A stretch of 64,000 bases of DNA, taken from positions 3,658,001 to 3,722,000 of the forward strand of contig CAXXKX010000003.1 of the NCBI GenBank assembly GCA_963676655.2, read 5' to 3'. This DNA is from G963676655 sp963676655 (GTDB lineage Bacteria > Verrucomicrobiota > Lentisphaeria > Victivallales > Victivallaceae). Below the pieces are notes generated by a model. That model was not told where the DNA came from. It made no database searches and saw only the letters and a program-made list of their open reading frames with translations. Positions 7,660 through 17,186 of this stretch are shown here, in pieces. The first letter of the stretch is position 1. Each line of letters begins with the position of its first letter. Made by a program: the position numbers and the translations under genes.

Positions 7660-8790
7660 CTAAATGGTAATTCTTGCCAGCAGGGAATCTCCGGAAAAGC
7701 CCATTTGCGGACGCATTTCTCCGACCGTGATGATTGCTTCCGAATCAGAAATTGCCAGAGGATGGAAATTGCCCATTAAACCGATCGTTTCAGGTTTGTC
7801 AATATCGCCGCGGATGGGAAATACCGTCTGTTCCGTCGCTTTGATCAGGCATTGTTTATCAGCGTCAAATTCGGCAATCAATAATGGCGCGCGCCAACGC
7901 ATAATGTTAGTGTTTACGCCATTTTTCCGGGTATAAACCAAATATATTTTTCCCCCAAGTTTCAGCCAGTGCTGTTGAGTGGTACTCATGATCAACGGAG
8001 TCCCGTTATCCCACTGCCACGGTTTGATCGGCGCCCAGTTCAAGCCGTCGTCCGAAGTAGTTAGGTAACCTCTTTCGTCCTCCGCCCGCAGGGTCAGGTA
8101 AAACTTGCCCTGATATTCAATGGTTGAAGGTTCCAATAAGCCCCGGCCGACCGGATGTTCCAGGATATTGCCCCGTTTTAAAACTTTTATTTCCTCGCCG
8201 TCAAAACTGCAGAGCAGACAGACAACCCGAAAATCCTCACGATTTTTCTCGCCGATAACCGAAGGAATTATTATATTTCCATCCGGTAATATAACTTTCT
8301 GGCTGCAACCGCAAACAAAACACATTTTATCGTTGAATTCATCAAGAGATATTTTTTTACGAACGGACCACCTGCCGTCGCGATCTCTGACCGAGTAGAC
8401 ACTGAAGCGTTGCAGTTCCGGAGCCTTTTCCGTTTTATTAAAAAAACCGAAAGTATCCACAAAAGCGGAATTTGAGTAAAATGCATTATGTCCGATTGCC
8501 AGGAGTTTCCCGCTTTTCTCGTGGTAATCGGGAACGACATCACAAACCACCTCGTTCATGTTATGTCCCAACTCATACCAACCCAGCGCGGGGATAGCTT
8601 GCGGTGGCAGCCAACTGTCCCCTTTGTCGCCGGAATAGGTGACTTGCACCGGACCGAAATAATCGTGTCCTTTTATCGTTTGCATTGTCATGGCAATGAG
8701 ATTATCTGACAAGCGCGCCGGTTTGAGGTGAAAATACGGTTCATGCTGTAAATCGTTGTTTAAAAGTCTGGTTTGAATCGTCAAAGACAT
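7660..8790 (-). CDS. Sialidase-like (BNR/Asp-box) beta-propeller protein
   Basis: A 376-residue protein of the exo-alpha-sialidase-like superfamily. Two Asp boxes (SxDxGxxW pattern) are visible: SGDKGDSW (about 53-60) and SDDGLNWA in the second half. No signal peptide is present, so it probably works inside the cell on imported oligosaccharides, unlike classical secreted sialidases. The substrate is unknown, because many proteins of this fold act on other glycosides. The ATG at 8790 has AAAAGGAATGGAA upstream. It is 131 bases after the DUF4838 gene, so transcription may continue from that operon. Confidence 0.8.
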   Translation of the reverse strand: MSLTIQTRLLNNDLQHEPYFHLKPARLSDNLIAMTMQTIKGHDYFGPVQVTYSGDKGDSWLPPQAIPALGWYELGHNMNEVVCDVVPDYHEKSGKLLAIGHNAFYSNSAFVDTFGFFNKTEKAPELQRFSVYSVRDRDGRWSVRKKISLDEFNDKMCFVCGCSQKVILPDGNIIIPSVIGEKNREDFRVVCLLCSFDGEEIKVLKRGNILEHPVGRGLLEPSTIEYQGKFYLTLRAEDERGYLTTSDDGLNWAPIKPWQWDNGTPLIMSTTQQHWLKLGGKIYLVYTRKNGVNTNIMRWRAPLLIAEFDADKQCLIKATEQTVFPIRGDIDKPETIGLMGNFHPLAISDSEAIITVGEMRPQMGFSGDSLLARITI

Positions 8791-8921
8791 TTTTTACTGT
8801 TCCATTCCTTTTCCGTGTATAGGGACTTCATTGGGATAACGCTTTTATAGAAGAAGGCATTGTCCGGTTAATATCGTTTTTTGAGTCCTGCCGTTCGACA
8901 GCGTTCTTTCATTTTCAAGGT

Positions 8922-11111
8922 TTAATTTTTTTCCGGGATCAACTCCACCGCATCAACATACAATGCTTTGAACGGACCGTTTTTTGCCGCTGAGGTGTAC
9001 AGTAACATCGGTTCGGAGTTATTGGTGAATGAGCCGCAATCGATCCAGGTGAATTTGCTGTTGTCAAGCTCTCCGGCTTTGACAACGCGGCGCATAATGA
9101 CCTGGTTGGTAAGTCTGTTTTGAACTCCGACCGTCGCCCCCGCTCCTTTTGAATATTTCTTGTCGGCCCGAAGTCTGATCCTGACTTTATATTTGCCCGG
9201 TCCGAACTGGGTAAAATCGACAAGCCGCCATTGCACGTACCATTTATCGTCCGGACTCTGCATCAGTGAACGTCCGACCAGAGAATCACGGTCATTTATT
9301 AAATCAATGCCCAGTTTTTTCCGGTTTTTATGGTTGGCATAACAGCTCCAGGTGGCAGGCAGGACAATTCGTCGGTCGGGAAGCGTGTCGAGATATTTGA
9401 CCAGTCGGATTCCATCCTGATAGGTGTTAATTTTCTTCTGAACTCCATTGACTTCGCCCTCGACGATCATATTGATCTTGTACTTGTTCAGTTGTTTGAC
9501 AAAATGGTCAATTGTTTTCCGGTACAATGGAATATCGCTTTTCCGGGTTATTCCCTTTTCCAGCAGGTAATAGTCCAGGGTTAATTCTTCAAGCTCCAAT
9601 TCTTTTGTTAACAGAGGGCTGCCGGCGGCCGCCGCAAGCGCTTTTTTAAGCAACGTGGACGCTTCGGGGTATAAGTTTTCGGAAAAGCGGAATGGACTGC
9701 CTGGTTTGTTTGCGGCATGATACTGTTTCCATTCGTCAATCAGCAGGTTATTGTATTGCAGCATAAACGGCGCTACTTTTGGTCCGAAGAAACCATTGAT
9801 ATAATCTTCCGATAACTTCTTAATGTCCCAGTCCGGATTCCACAGTAGTTTCATGCAAACCCAGGTCCGCATTGCCGCCTGGGTTCCAAGCTCGGTATGG
9901 TAGTTGGTCAGCAGCATGACGCCAAAAACTTTTTTATCCTTGAACAGCCGGATATTTTTCTCCAGCACCGGCAGATCCGCACGCGGCAGCAGATAATGAC
10001 GGAAGTTTGTCATGTGGTCCCATACCAGCAGCCGGTGATCAGTTATCCTGGTCCAGTCATTCAAAATCTTCATATCCGGGGTGTCTGCAATAAAATCATA
10101 AGGGTAGGTGTTAATCCGGTTGAAGGTCATGAAACGCACCATGACATTTTTAACCGGCTTGACATGCTTCGGGGCATCCATGGTATAACGGTACGCTAAA
10201 GTGGTAATGATGACATCGGGATAGACTTTCCCCACTTCAGTCGCCACCGCATTGATAAAATGCAGGAGCGGTCCGCTTGGCGCGCCTTCTTTTTTCAAGA
10301 GCTTACGGCACTCCGGGCATTCGCAGTAATCATCATTGTCCCCCTGGGAAATTGAGAGGAATTCGATTCCCGGGTTTTCTTTAATAACCTGTATCGCCCT
10401 TTGGGCAACTATTTTCCGAACTTCCGGATTGGTCATGCACAACTGTCCGGAACGATGTGAGTTGCGATGTCCGCTGTGGATGGCGAAATATTCCGGATGA
10501 TCCTTGAAAAATTCTTTTCTGGTCACAAACCGGAGGGTCATTGTATGGACCAGGTATTTACGGTTGAAGTTGCCCATGCGCATCTTATTGGCTTCGGCCC
10601 AATCTTTATCAAAGGCCCATTTCGAATAAAGCATACGCTGATAAAATGGCGGCTTGCAGGTGCGTGGGACAATTTTAGCCGCAGTAATCTTCCCGCCGGG
10701 GGAGACCGTGCCCTGATATTTCTGGTAGAAACGCCAGCCGAGATCTTCTTCAAGTAAAGCTGTCACCGCGTTAAAAATCCCGTTGCCGTTTTCTCCCCGG
10801 AGGGTGATATTGTCGTCCTTAACTTCTATTGAATAGCCGTCGACCCCAAGGTTTTTTCCGGATTTATTAAGGCTGATGCTAAAAGGGGCATTGCCGCTGA
10901 AATCCATTCCGGTAAGCACCTTCAACCCGCTTCGCAGGAAGTCGGCCGCTTTATCGTTGCCATTGGCGATTATTTTGTAATTGGCTTTACCGTTTTTGAC
11001 CAGTTCGACCGTTATGCCTTTGCCCGATGGCGTGAGGGCATTATGCCATTTTGCCTCAACCTGAATTACGAATGCTGTTGCAGTTAAAAGAACGAAGATA
11101 ATTTTTTTCAT
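8922..11111 (-). CDS. Secreted DUF4838 protein (alpha-glucuronidase-like), copy 2
   Basis: A 729-residue protein with a signal peptide (MKKIIFVLLTATAFVIQVEA). Residues 21-150 resemble the N-terminal domain of GH67 alpha-glucuronidases; residues 160-460 match the DUF4838 core with a conserved CxCxxC (263-268) after ISQGDNDD; the last 150 residues form a beta-sandwich that looks like a carbohydrate-binding module. DUF4838 proteins are predicted glycoside hydrolases without a well-defined substrate. The gene follows its paralogue at 11139-13310 after 27 bases; the two share domain order, length and many motifs, so they arose by tandem duplication. Confidence 0.88.
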   Translation of the reverse strand: MKKIIFVLLTATAFVIQVEAKWHNALTPSGKGITVELVKNGKANYKIIANGNDKAADFLRSGLKVLTGMDFSGNAPFSISLNKSGKNLGVDGYSIEVKDDNITLRGENGNGIFNAVTALLEEDLGWRFYQKYQGTVSPGGKITAAKIVPRTCKPPFYQRMLYSKWAFDKDWAEANKMRMGNFNRKYLVHTMTLRFVTRKEFFKDHPEYFAIHSGHRNSHRSGQLCMTNPEVRKIVAQRAIQVIKENPGIEFLSISQGDNDDYCECPECRKLLKKEGAPSGPLLHFINAVATEVGKVYPDVIITTLAYRYTMDAPKHVKPVKNVMVRFMTFNRINTYPYDFIADTPDMKILNDWTRITDHRLLVWDHMTNFRHYLLPRADLPVLEKNIRLFKDKKVFGVMLLTNYHTELGTQAAMRTWVCMKLLWNPDWDIKKLSEDYINGFFGPKVAPFMLQYNNLLIDEWKQYHAANKPGSPFRFSENLYPEASTLLKKALAAAAGSPLLTKELELEELTLDYYLLEKGITRKSDIPLYRKTIDHFVKQLNKYKINMIVEGEVNGVQKKINTYQDGIRLVKYLDTLPDRRIVLPATWSCYANHKNRKKLGIDLINDRDSLVGRSLMQSPDDKWYVQWRLVDFTQFGPGKYKVRIRLRADKKYSKGAGATVGVQNRLTNQVIMRRVVKAGELDNSKFTWIDCGSFTNNSEPMLLYTSAAKNGPFKALYVDAVELIPEKN

Positions 11112-11138
11112 GGTTTTTGCTTTCCTTGAGAACTTTTT

Positions 11139-13310
11139 TCAGTGAACTGGAATGAATTCGACCGCATCGGCATAAAATGTTTTAAAAGCCCCGTCTTTTG
11201 CGGTGCTGGTAAACAGATATATCGGGTCCGGGGTCAATTCAAATGTTCCGCAGTCGATCCAGCGGTATTCATTTTCGGCCAGTTGCCCGGCCTTGATCGA
11301 ATAACGTAAAGGATAATGTTTGCCGGCACGATTATAGACCCCGACCAGGGTGCCATGATTATTTTTTGCATGGGGATTTTTGAGCGCACGCGCCCTGATC
11401 ATTACTTTATAGCGCCCAGGAATCAGGCGCGAAAAGTTTTCGAGCCGCCATTGGATATCCCACGCTCCGGTGGCATCCTGACGCATGGAACGTCCGACCA
11501 GTGACTGCGGATCAACAGTCGCTCCCCGGGTAATATAAATATTGCGGGTCGCGGACAAAACGATATGGCTGGCCGGAACATTTTTTGTGTAGGAAATAAG
11601 TTTTATATTATCGGCAAATTCATCAAGCACGGTATTATTGGTATTTTCAGTAAGAAACTTCTCCTGTATTTTTAATTTCTTCAGTTTGGTTGAAAAATCT
11701 TTGAGAACTTCTTGATAGGTGGCTACCTCTTTTTCGCTACGCAGCCCCTGATGGAGCAAGTAATAATCAAGAGTCAGTTGTTCGAGCTCCAATTGCTTGA
11801 GTTGTTCCGGGTTATTTCTTGCCGCCGCAATCGCCTGTTTCAGTATCGCAGTTGCCTTTGCGTAAAAGTCGTCGCTGAAAACAAAAGCCGCTCCCGGCTT
11901 GTTATTTTTATGAAAGTCAAGCCATTGGTCGATGAGCAACTGATTATACGCAAGCATATACGGAGCAATCTCCTTATCCCAGAAGCCGTTGATATAATCC
12001 CGGCACAGAGCCTCGACTGATAAGTCTGGGTTCCACAGCAGTTTAGCGTAGACCCAGGCTCGCATTGGAGCCAAAGTGCCAATGCAGGTGCGGTGATTGT
12101 CCTGCAGCATTACTCCCTTTACTCCATTATCCCGATAGAAACGCAAGTTGTGTTCAATTACCGGCAGATCGGTTCGCGGCAACAGGAAGTGCCCGAAGTT
12201 GGTGACGTAGTCCCAGACCATTAGTTCTGAAGCCTTGCGCGGCCATTGTTCAAAAAGTTTAGCGTCGTCTGTTTCACTGACAAAGAAAAATGGATATGAG
12301 GATATCCGGTTATTCAACGCTATTCGGACAGTAACATTTTTTGCCGCCGGAATTTTGCCGGGATGAAGGCTGTAACGATAAGCTTCCGTTATTATCTTTA
12401 TTCGCGGATATTTTACGGCGACTTCCGAGGCTATATCGTTGACAAAACGCATCAACGCACCGCTTGGATTGCCGTTGTCCTGCTTGATCAATGCCATGCA
12501 TTCGGGACATCGACAATAGGCGTCATTGTCATTTTGTGAAAGGGCAAAAAAATCTATTGCGGGACAATCTTCTATTACTTTGATCACTTTCGCTTTGAGA
12601 GTCTTGCGCAGTTGGGCGTTGGTCATGCAAAGTTGTCCATCTTTTTGTCCGCCGACCCGGATTTTTCCCCGCAGAGCAAAAAACTCCGGATGTGATTTGA
12701 GATATTTTCCCGGCGGAATAAGCCTGGCAAATGTATGGCAAAACAAGCCTTTGGGAAATTTGCCATGTCTTATTTTGTTGGCGGTTATCCAGTCAGGACA
12801 AAGCCGCGCCCACTCGGACCAGACCGAGCGCTGGAAAAAATATGGAATGTAACTGCGTGGAACGATATTTGCCTTGGTTATTTTGCCGGAAGGAGACTGG
12901 GCCTTGCGGTATTTCTGATAGTAACGCCAGCCCATATCCTCCTCAAGCAGCGCTATCGCTGCATTTAAAAGGCCGTTATCACAACTGCCGTATAAGATTA
13001 TATCCCCGTTGTCTTTAACCTTGATTGCGTAGCCGTCGATCCCCAGGTCGGTTCTGCTCTTTTTATCCAAACTTATACTGTGCGCCGCCTTCGTATTGCA
13101 GTCCGTTTTTGTCAGTAACGTTAAGCCGTCACGCAGCAATTCCGTGGCTTTGCCGGCTTGCGCGCCAACGATTTTATAGTCTAATTTACCATCTCTGACC
13201 AGGATTACTTTTTTACTTTTTCCGGTTGGGGTGAGCGCATTCTTCCATTCCGCGGTGACAAGTATGGCATTGGTCAGCGCGAGAACAAGCACAAGTGTAG
13301 TTTTGAGCAT
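11139..13310 (-). CDS. Secreted DUF4838 protein (alpha-glucuronidase-like), copy 1
   Basis: A 723-residue paralogue of the next gene with the same domain order: signal peptide (MLKTTLVLVLALTNAILVTA), GH67-like N-terminal domain, DUF4838 core with CRCPEC after LSQNDNDAY, helical segment and C-terminal beta-sandwich. The shared CxCxxC suggests a metal or disulfide site. It lies about 50 bases downstream of the prepilin-like gene (13361-14059) and is likely in the same transcript, controlled from the divergent region at 14060-14207. Differences between the copies are concentrated in the outer helices, suggesting related but distinct substrates (inference). Confidence 0.88.
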   Translation of the reverse strand: MLKTTLVLVLALTNAILVTAEWKNALTPTGKSKKVILVRDGKLDYKIVGAQAGKATELLRDGLTLLTKTDCNTKAAHSISLDKKSRTDLGIDGYAIKVKDNGDIILYGSCDNGLLNAAIALLEEDMGWRYYQKYRKAQSPSGKITKANIVPRSYIPYFFQRSVWSEWARLCPDWITANKIRHGKFPKGLFCHTFARLIPPGKYLKSHPEFFALRGKIRVGGQKDGQLCMTNAQLRKTLKAKVIKVIEDCPAIDFFALSQNDNDAYCRCPECMALIKQDNGNPSGALMRFVNDIASEVAVKYPRIKIITEAYRYSLHPGKIPAAKNVTVRIALNNRISSYPFFFVSETDDAKLFEQWPRKASELMVWDYVTNFGHFLLPRTDLPVIEHNLRFYRDNGVKGVMLQDNHRTCIGTLAPMRAWVYAKLLWNPDLSVEALCRDYINGFWDKEIAPYMLAYNQLLIDQWLDFHKNNKPGAAFVFSDDFYAKATAILKQAIAAARNNPEQLKQLELEQLTLDYYLLHQGLRSEKEVATYQEVLKDFSTKLKKLKIQEKFLTENTNNTVLDEFADNIKLISYTKNVPASHIVLSATRNIYITRGATVDPQSLVGRSMRQDATGAWDIQWRLENFSRLIPGRYKVMIRARALKNPHAKNNHGTLVGVYNRAGKHYPLRYSIKAGQLAENEYRWIDCGTFELTPDPIYLFTSTAKDGAFKTFYADAVEFIPVH

Positions 13311-13360
13311 TATATTATTCCAAAATTCACGTTCATTTATTCAATCAAAATCCGGGATGC

Positions 13361-14059
13361 TTATTTCCCGTCAACGGTCGAGAAGAATACGAGCCCACCG
13401 TCGTCAGCGCTTCTCAAGTTGCCGGCCGGGTCGTTATACCAGCCGACATGGCCGTCAGAGTACAGCACATTGTATCCGGCCTCGTGTCCGAGCGCCCGGC
13501 TGCCTTGAAGCAGCGGACCATGATCAGACAAATAGGCCCGGTTTACGCCGTGAGATAAGCCCTGGAGCGTTTCTTTGCAGCCCAATGGCGCTGGTCGACC
13601 GTAGGTTGACGCCCCCCGGTAAAGATAACCGCCGACAAGGTTGGACCCCAGCCCGACTATCGGGGTGGTCGGAGGATATGAGCCAATTCCCCACGGACCT
13701 CTGAATGCGCCGTATCTGGTGATATCTTTGTCTGATGAAGGACAGTAGAAAAGTTTGGAGTTGTTCAAATATCCGTTCGATAAAAATAAACCGTATGAAT
13801 ACCAGGTGCCGGACAATCTGATAACCTCGCGAATTGCCCGGTTCCGGTATATCGGAGGCAGAAAGTCACTCGAATCATCACAATAAATAACATTGATCTG
13901 TCCCAACTGTTTGAGATTCGCGGCACACTTGACGATTTTTGCTTTTTCTCTTGCCTTGTTAAGGGCCGGTAACAGCATTGAGGCCAGGATAGCAATGATC
14001 GCTATCACTACGAGGAGTTCTATGAGGGTAAATTTTTGACTTTTAAAACATGGTTTCAT
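13361..14059 (-). CDS. Prepilin-type N-terminal cleavage/methylation protein
   Basis: A 232-residue protein with a type IV prepilin/pseudopilin leader: a short basic stretch, then FTLIELLVVIAIIAILAS, where a prepilin peptidase would cut before the Phe and the Glu at +5 is present. The tail ends in a beta-rich domain with YSDGHVGWY, nine residues after a His (the H-x9-DG pattern). I use ATG 14059, which has GGAG eight bases upstream; a start at 14104 would add 15 unsupported residues. It precedes two secreted DUF4838 genes. Roles in anchoring or exporting glycan-active proteins are speculative. Confidence 0.9.
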   Translation of the reverse strand: MKPCFKSQKFTLIELLVVIAIIAILASMLLPALNKAREKAKIVKCAANLKQLGQINVIYCDDSSDFLPPIYRNRAIREVIRLSGTWYSYGLFLSNGYLNNSKLFYCPSSDKDITRYGAFRGPWGIGSYPPTTPIVGLGSNLVGGYLYRGASTYGRPAPLGCKETLQGLSHGVNRAYLSDHGPLLQGSRALGHEAGYNVLYSDGHVGWYNDPAGNLRSADDGGLVFFSTVDGK

Positions 14060-14207
14060 TCCGGTGTCTCCTGACTTTGTTTTAGTTTTACGATTTAATA
14101 TCATCTTGATTTATCCTGATTTGATTTTAGTTACAAATACAGTATATTACTTGTGAGAACATAAATCTATGGTGTTTTTTTTATTTTAATAGTAAAGTTT
14201 TGACTTT
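14060..14207. promoter_or_regulatory. Divergent promoter region between prepilin and AraC genes
   Basis: This 148-base AT-rich gap separates two divergent genes. On the plus strand TTGATT (14121-14126) and TATATT (14143-14148) are 16 bases apart and could drive the AraC gene. No convincing -35/-10 pair was found for the minus strand. Divergent placement suggests that the AraC protein controls the prepilin/DUF4838 operon. Confidence 0.4.
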
Positions 14208-15065
14208 ATGCCTGAACAAGGAATATCTTCGCCCAAAAGTGTTTTAGCCGAATATCTGGCTGAAGCGGCGGCATTGAACGTGAGTAACGTGCTGTTTTCG
14301 CACGAAGAGCCATTGCCTGAATACCCGGTCAATCTTGATTATATTGGCAGATTGATCATTCCCCTGACCGGTTTGACCAAAGTTTCCGGAGTATTTGAAA
14401 AGGATATCGAATGTCGTGAAATTGTGGCCGGGGATTTTATCTATACCCCAAGAAACTGCTGGATAAAAGCGGAATGCCATTCCCGCCGGATGAAATCATT
14501 TTCCATTGTCATTACCCCGGATTATGTCCGGCTGGTTGCGGGAGAGTTCGCTGACGACAAACTGGTTTTCAATCCTTATTACCATACCAACTGTCCGCCA
14601 TCGGAAATCCTGCTGTCGATAGTGCATACTTTGAACATGCTGAGATATGACAAAAACAAGGAAAAATCCGGCCTGCTGGTAAGGGCTTTGCTGCTGGAAA
14701 CTATTGATATGGTCAAAAAAGATGAAGTTCAACAGTTGAGCAAATCGGAACTTTCTTTCAAATTGGTCAAGGAATATATCGATCACAATTATCATCTGCC
14801 GATCAATGTTGAACAGATCTGTCACGACCTCGGTTACAATCCCAGCTACATATCCCGGATGTTTAAGAAACTCGGCAACCAGAATATCAAAAATTATCTG
14901 GAGGGGCGCAGGATGACCGCGGCAAAAGAAATGCTTTCAAACGTCAAACTCAGACTGGCGCAGATAGCCCGCCAGTGCGGCTACTCTTCCGAGGCATATT
15001 TCATTAAGGTATTCAAAAAATTCTACGGTATTACCCCGGGTGAATTCAGGCTGGAAAATCAATGA
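14208..15065 (+). CDS. AraC-family transcription regulator
   Basis: A 285-residue regulator. Residues 1-170 form a sensor domain that looks cupin-like (IIPLTGLTKVSGVFEKDIECREIVAGDFIYTP region), and the last 100 residues hold the double helix-turn-helix typical of AraC (ICHDLGYNPSYISRMFKK, then IARQCGYSSEAYFIKVFKK with GITPGEFR). It is divergent from the prepilin/DUF4838 operon and is probably its activator, responding to a sugar. The ribosome site is weak (AGTAAAG). It is convergent with the second AraC gene, with only 17 bases between the stop codons. Confidence 0.93.
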   Translation: MPEQGISSPKSVLAEYLAEAAALNVSNVLFSHEEPLPEYPVNLDYIGRLIIPLTGLTKVSGVFEKDIECREIVAGDFIYTPRNCWIKAECHSRRMKSFSIVITPDYVRLVAGEFADDKLVFNPYYHTNCPPSEILLSIVHTLNMLRYDKNKEKSGLLVRALLLETIDMVKKDEVQQLSKSELSFKLVKEYIDHNYHLPINVEQICHDLGYNPSYISRMFKKLGNQNIKNYLEGRRMTAAKEMLSNVKLRLAQIARQCGYSSEAYFIKVFKKFYGITPGEFRLENQ

Positions 15066-15082
15066 GCCGGCAAGCGGATCAA

Positions 15083-15889
15083 TCAATTTGTGACGAATGA
15101 GTCGTCCTCGATCAGATCCGGGGCCTGTGACGGAGGAACGCCGAAGCGTTTGCGAAAGCAGTTGGAAAAATAAAACTGACAGTTCCAGCCGGTCATATCG
15201 GCCACTTCCTTGACCGTATAGCGCCGGGAACGCAGCAGCCGCAGGGCGTGATCCATTCTGACTTTGACGATATACTGGCGCAAGGTCGGCAGCTTTTCCT
15301 GTTTAAAAAGATTCGCCAGATGGCCGGCGGTAACCCCGAGGTTTGTCGCGACGCTGTCAACCGATAACGACGACTTATAGTAGTTGTGTTCAATGTAATA
15401 CTTTGCCATATCGGTCAGTGACGAGGTTCTGGCGGGGCGATCACGCCAATCCGTCCAGACCCGGCAGATCACTGCCCAGAATGTTTCCAGTAGCGCATTG
15501 AACAATCGTTCGTCGGCATTCTGCTCTTTGGCGCGGACGATGGACTGGATCATCCCGGTCAGGCCGCCGGGACAAAGTTTATCCACTTCATCCCACGGGA
15601 AAAAATAATCTTCGGAAAGTTTGGCTCCGGAAAAAAAACTCAAGTTCAGCATCGGTTCCCGGCAATGCAGGGTCCAGCCGCTTCTTAGTTCGGTATACGG
15701 AGTATTGCCATGGACCTTGCCGGGAGGAGTCATGACCAGATGGACCTGCTCGTCCACCATGTAGACTTTCAATTCCCAGTAGGGATGAAAATGCCGGTTT
15801 TCGCTGATCACATCATTATCGTTAACGCCGATAAAAACATTTTCCAGTTTCAGTTTTCCGGGTTCAAGCCTTTTATAATCCATAAGCAT
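15083..15889 (-). CDS. AraC-family transcription regulator
   Basis: A 268-residue regulator with an N-terminal cupin-like domain (NRHFHPYWELKVYM near residues 31-44) and a C-terminal AraC double helix-turn-helix (VATNLGVTAGHLANLFKQEK, then VADMTGWNCQFYFSNCFRKR and FGVPPSQAP). ATG codons at 15889 and 15883 are both possible; the second has GGGA five bases upstream. A perfect palindrome (15892-15905) lies directly at the start and a second at 15961-15972, of the same kind as those before the UroD-like and amidohydrolase genes, so this protein is a candidate for binding them (inference). Confidence 0.92.
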   Translation of the reverse strand: MLMDYKRLEPGKLKLENVFIGVNDNDVISENRHFHPYWELKVYMVDEQVHLVMTPPGKVHGNTPYTELRSGWTLHCREPMLNLSFFSGAKLSEDYFFPWDEVDKLCPGGLTGMIQSIVRAKEQNADERLFNALLETFWAVICRVWTDWRDRPARTSSLTDMAKYYIEHNYYKSSLSVDSVATNLGVTAGHLANLFKQEKLPTLRQYIVKVRMDHALRLLRSRRYTVKEVADMTGWNCQFYFSNCFRKRFGVPPSQAPDLIEDDSFVTN

Positions 15890-15891
15890 CC

Positions 15892-15972
15892 CATATAATT
15901 ATATGTCTTTTGCTGTTGCCGATTTAAATATAGCTCAAAATACAATAAAATGAAAATAAAATTATATATAAT
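15892..15972. promoter_or_regulatory. Paired AT-rich palindromes upstream of AraC gene
   Basis: CATATAATTATATG (15892-15905) and ATTATATATAAT (15961-15972) are perfect palindromes, with centres 68 bases apart. Their cores match the palindromes at 7557-7609 and 39156-39204. The inner one abuts the start codon and would overlap the ribosome site and a TATAAT box. Confidence 0.45.
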
Positions 15973-16027
15973 CAGCCAAAAAATCCGACATTATCACAAT
16001 CGGATAAACCGTCCGGAACGAAAAAAG

Positions 16028-17110
16028 TTATTTTATTGCGCTGACCGAATCCCTGATCGTCAGCTTGGGAACGAGCCTGATTTGAACGGTTTCCCGGCTG
16101 TCATGCTTGTTTTCCAGCCGGTCCAGCAGCAGTTCCGCCGTCCGCTGCCCCATATATGCGCTGAGCTGGTTGACACTGGTCAGACGGGGTTGCAAATGCT
16201 CGCACAAAAGACTGTCGTCAAAGCCGACAAATGAAATCTGCTGGGGGATCTCATACCCGGCGTCGCGATATGCGGTCATCAACCGGATTGTCAACGGGTC
16301 GTTGATGCCGAATATTCCGGTTATCCCGTTTAATTTCCGGGGTACGGATTTCATGCCTTCCTGATAATCATTGATAGAACGGATTGAAATTATCTTTGCT
16401 TTCAAACCGTTTTCCGCCATGACGTCCTGGAACCCCCGGACCCGGTCCACCTCAGAGAGAATATCGCAGCAGTAAGTTGTAACCACCGCCAGTTCACGAT
16501 GGCCTTTGTCGATAAAATGCTGCGCTACCATTCTGCCGGCTTTATAGTTGTCGAGCGCGACATAATTCAAATCATTGGTGTCATCACAATTATTATAGCA
16601 GACAACCGGAAGCGGCATTTGTTTCAGATAGCGCCAAACTGGAGAGTTTACCGCGGCTGAAGCATCGGCGATGACGCCGCGAACTCCCTGTTTGAGTAAG
16701 CGTTTCAGCAGTTTCAACTCTTCTTCGCTGCGACGCTCTCCCCAGAACCCGGACGGGGGCTCAAGGATTATCGCGCAATACCCGGCATTTTGGAGCGCTT
16801 CTTTGATACTGATGATCGAGTCGGAAATAAAATTTCCGACATGACTGTCGACATGCGGAGTCAATATTCCGATCAGACTGGATTCATCATTATCCCTTTC
16901 CGCCACAAAAGTGCCGGAGCCGACTTTGCTGTACAAGCTGCCCTCGCTGACCAGCATTGCCACGGCCCGTTGAACGGTCGGCATACTGGCTCCTGAGTCA
17001 GCGGCTATCGCACGAAGCGAAGGCAAACGCTGATCGACAGCCATTTTGTTTTTCCTGATATAATCAAGGATATAATCCTTGACATCATCACTGACTATTT
17101 TCTTCCGCAT
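16028..17110 (-). CDS. GntR-type regulator with LacI-like ligand-binding domain
   Basis: A 360-residue regulator with an N-terminal GntR winged helix (LPSLRAIAADSGASMPTVQR region) and a C-terminal periplasmic-binding-protein-like sensor with LacI hallmarks (VALDNYKAGRMVAQHFIDKG, then GITGIFGINDPLTIRLM and ISFVGFDD). It follows the hydroxyacid dehydrogenase gene by 76 bases and could be the last gene of the long minus-strand array or have its own promoter. The likely effector is a sugar or sugar acid made or used by the neighbouring dehydratase and dehydrogenase (inference). Confidence 0.92.
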   Translation of the reverse strand: MRKKIVSDDVKDYILDYIRKNKMAVDQRLPSLRAIAADSGASMPTVQRAVAMLVSEGSLYSKVGSGTFVAERDNDESSLIGILTPHVDSHVGNFISDSIISIKEALQNAGYCAIILEPPSGFWGERRSEEELKLLKRLLKQGVRGVIADASAAVNSPVWRYLKQMPLPVVCYNNCDDTNDLNYVALDNYKAGRMVAQHFIDKGHRELAVVTTYCCDILSEVDRVRGFQDVMAENGLKAKIISIRSINDYQEGMKSVPRKLNGITGIFGINDPLTIRLMTAYRDAGYEIPQQISFVGFDDSLLCEHLQPRLTSVNQLSAYMGQRTAELLLDRLENKHDSRETVQIRLVPKLTIRDSVSAIK

Positions 17111-17186
17111 TAAATTTTCCCGTTAAATTGATTTTCACTGATAATATATCTCAAATTCATCGCTATACAAACTCAAAAAGTTACGG

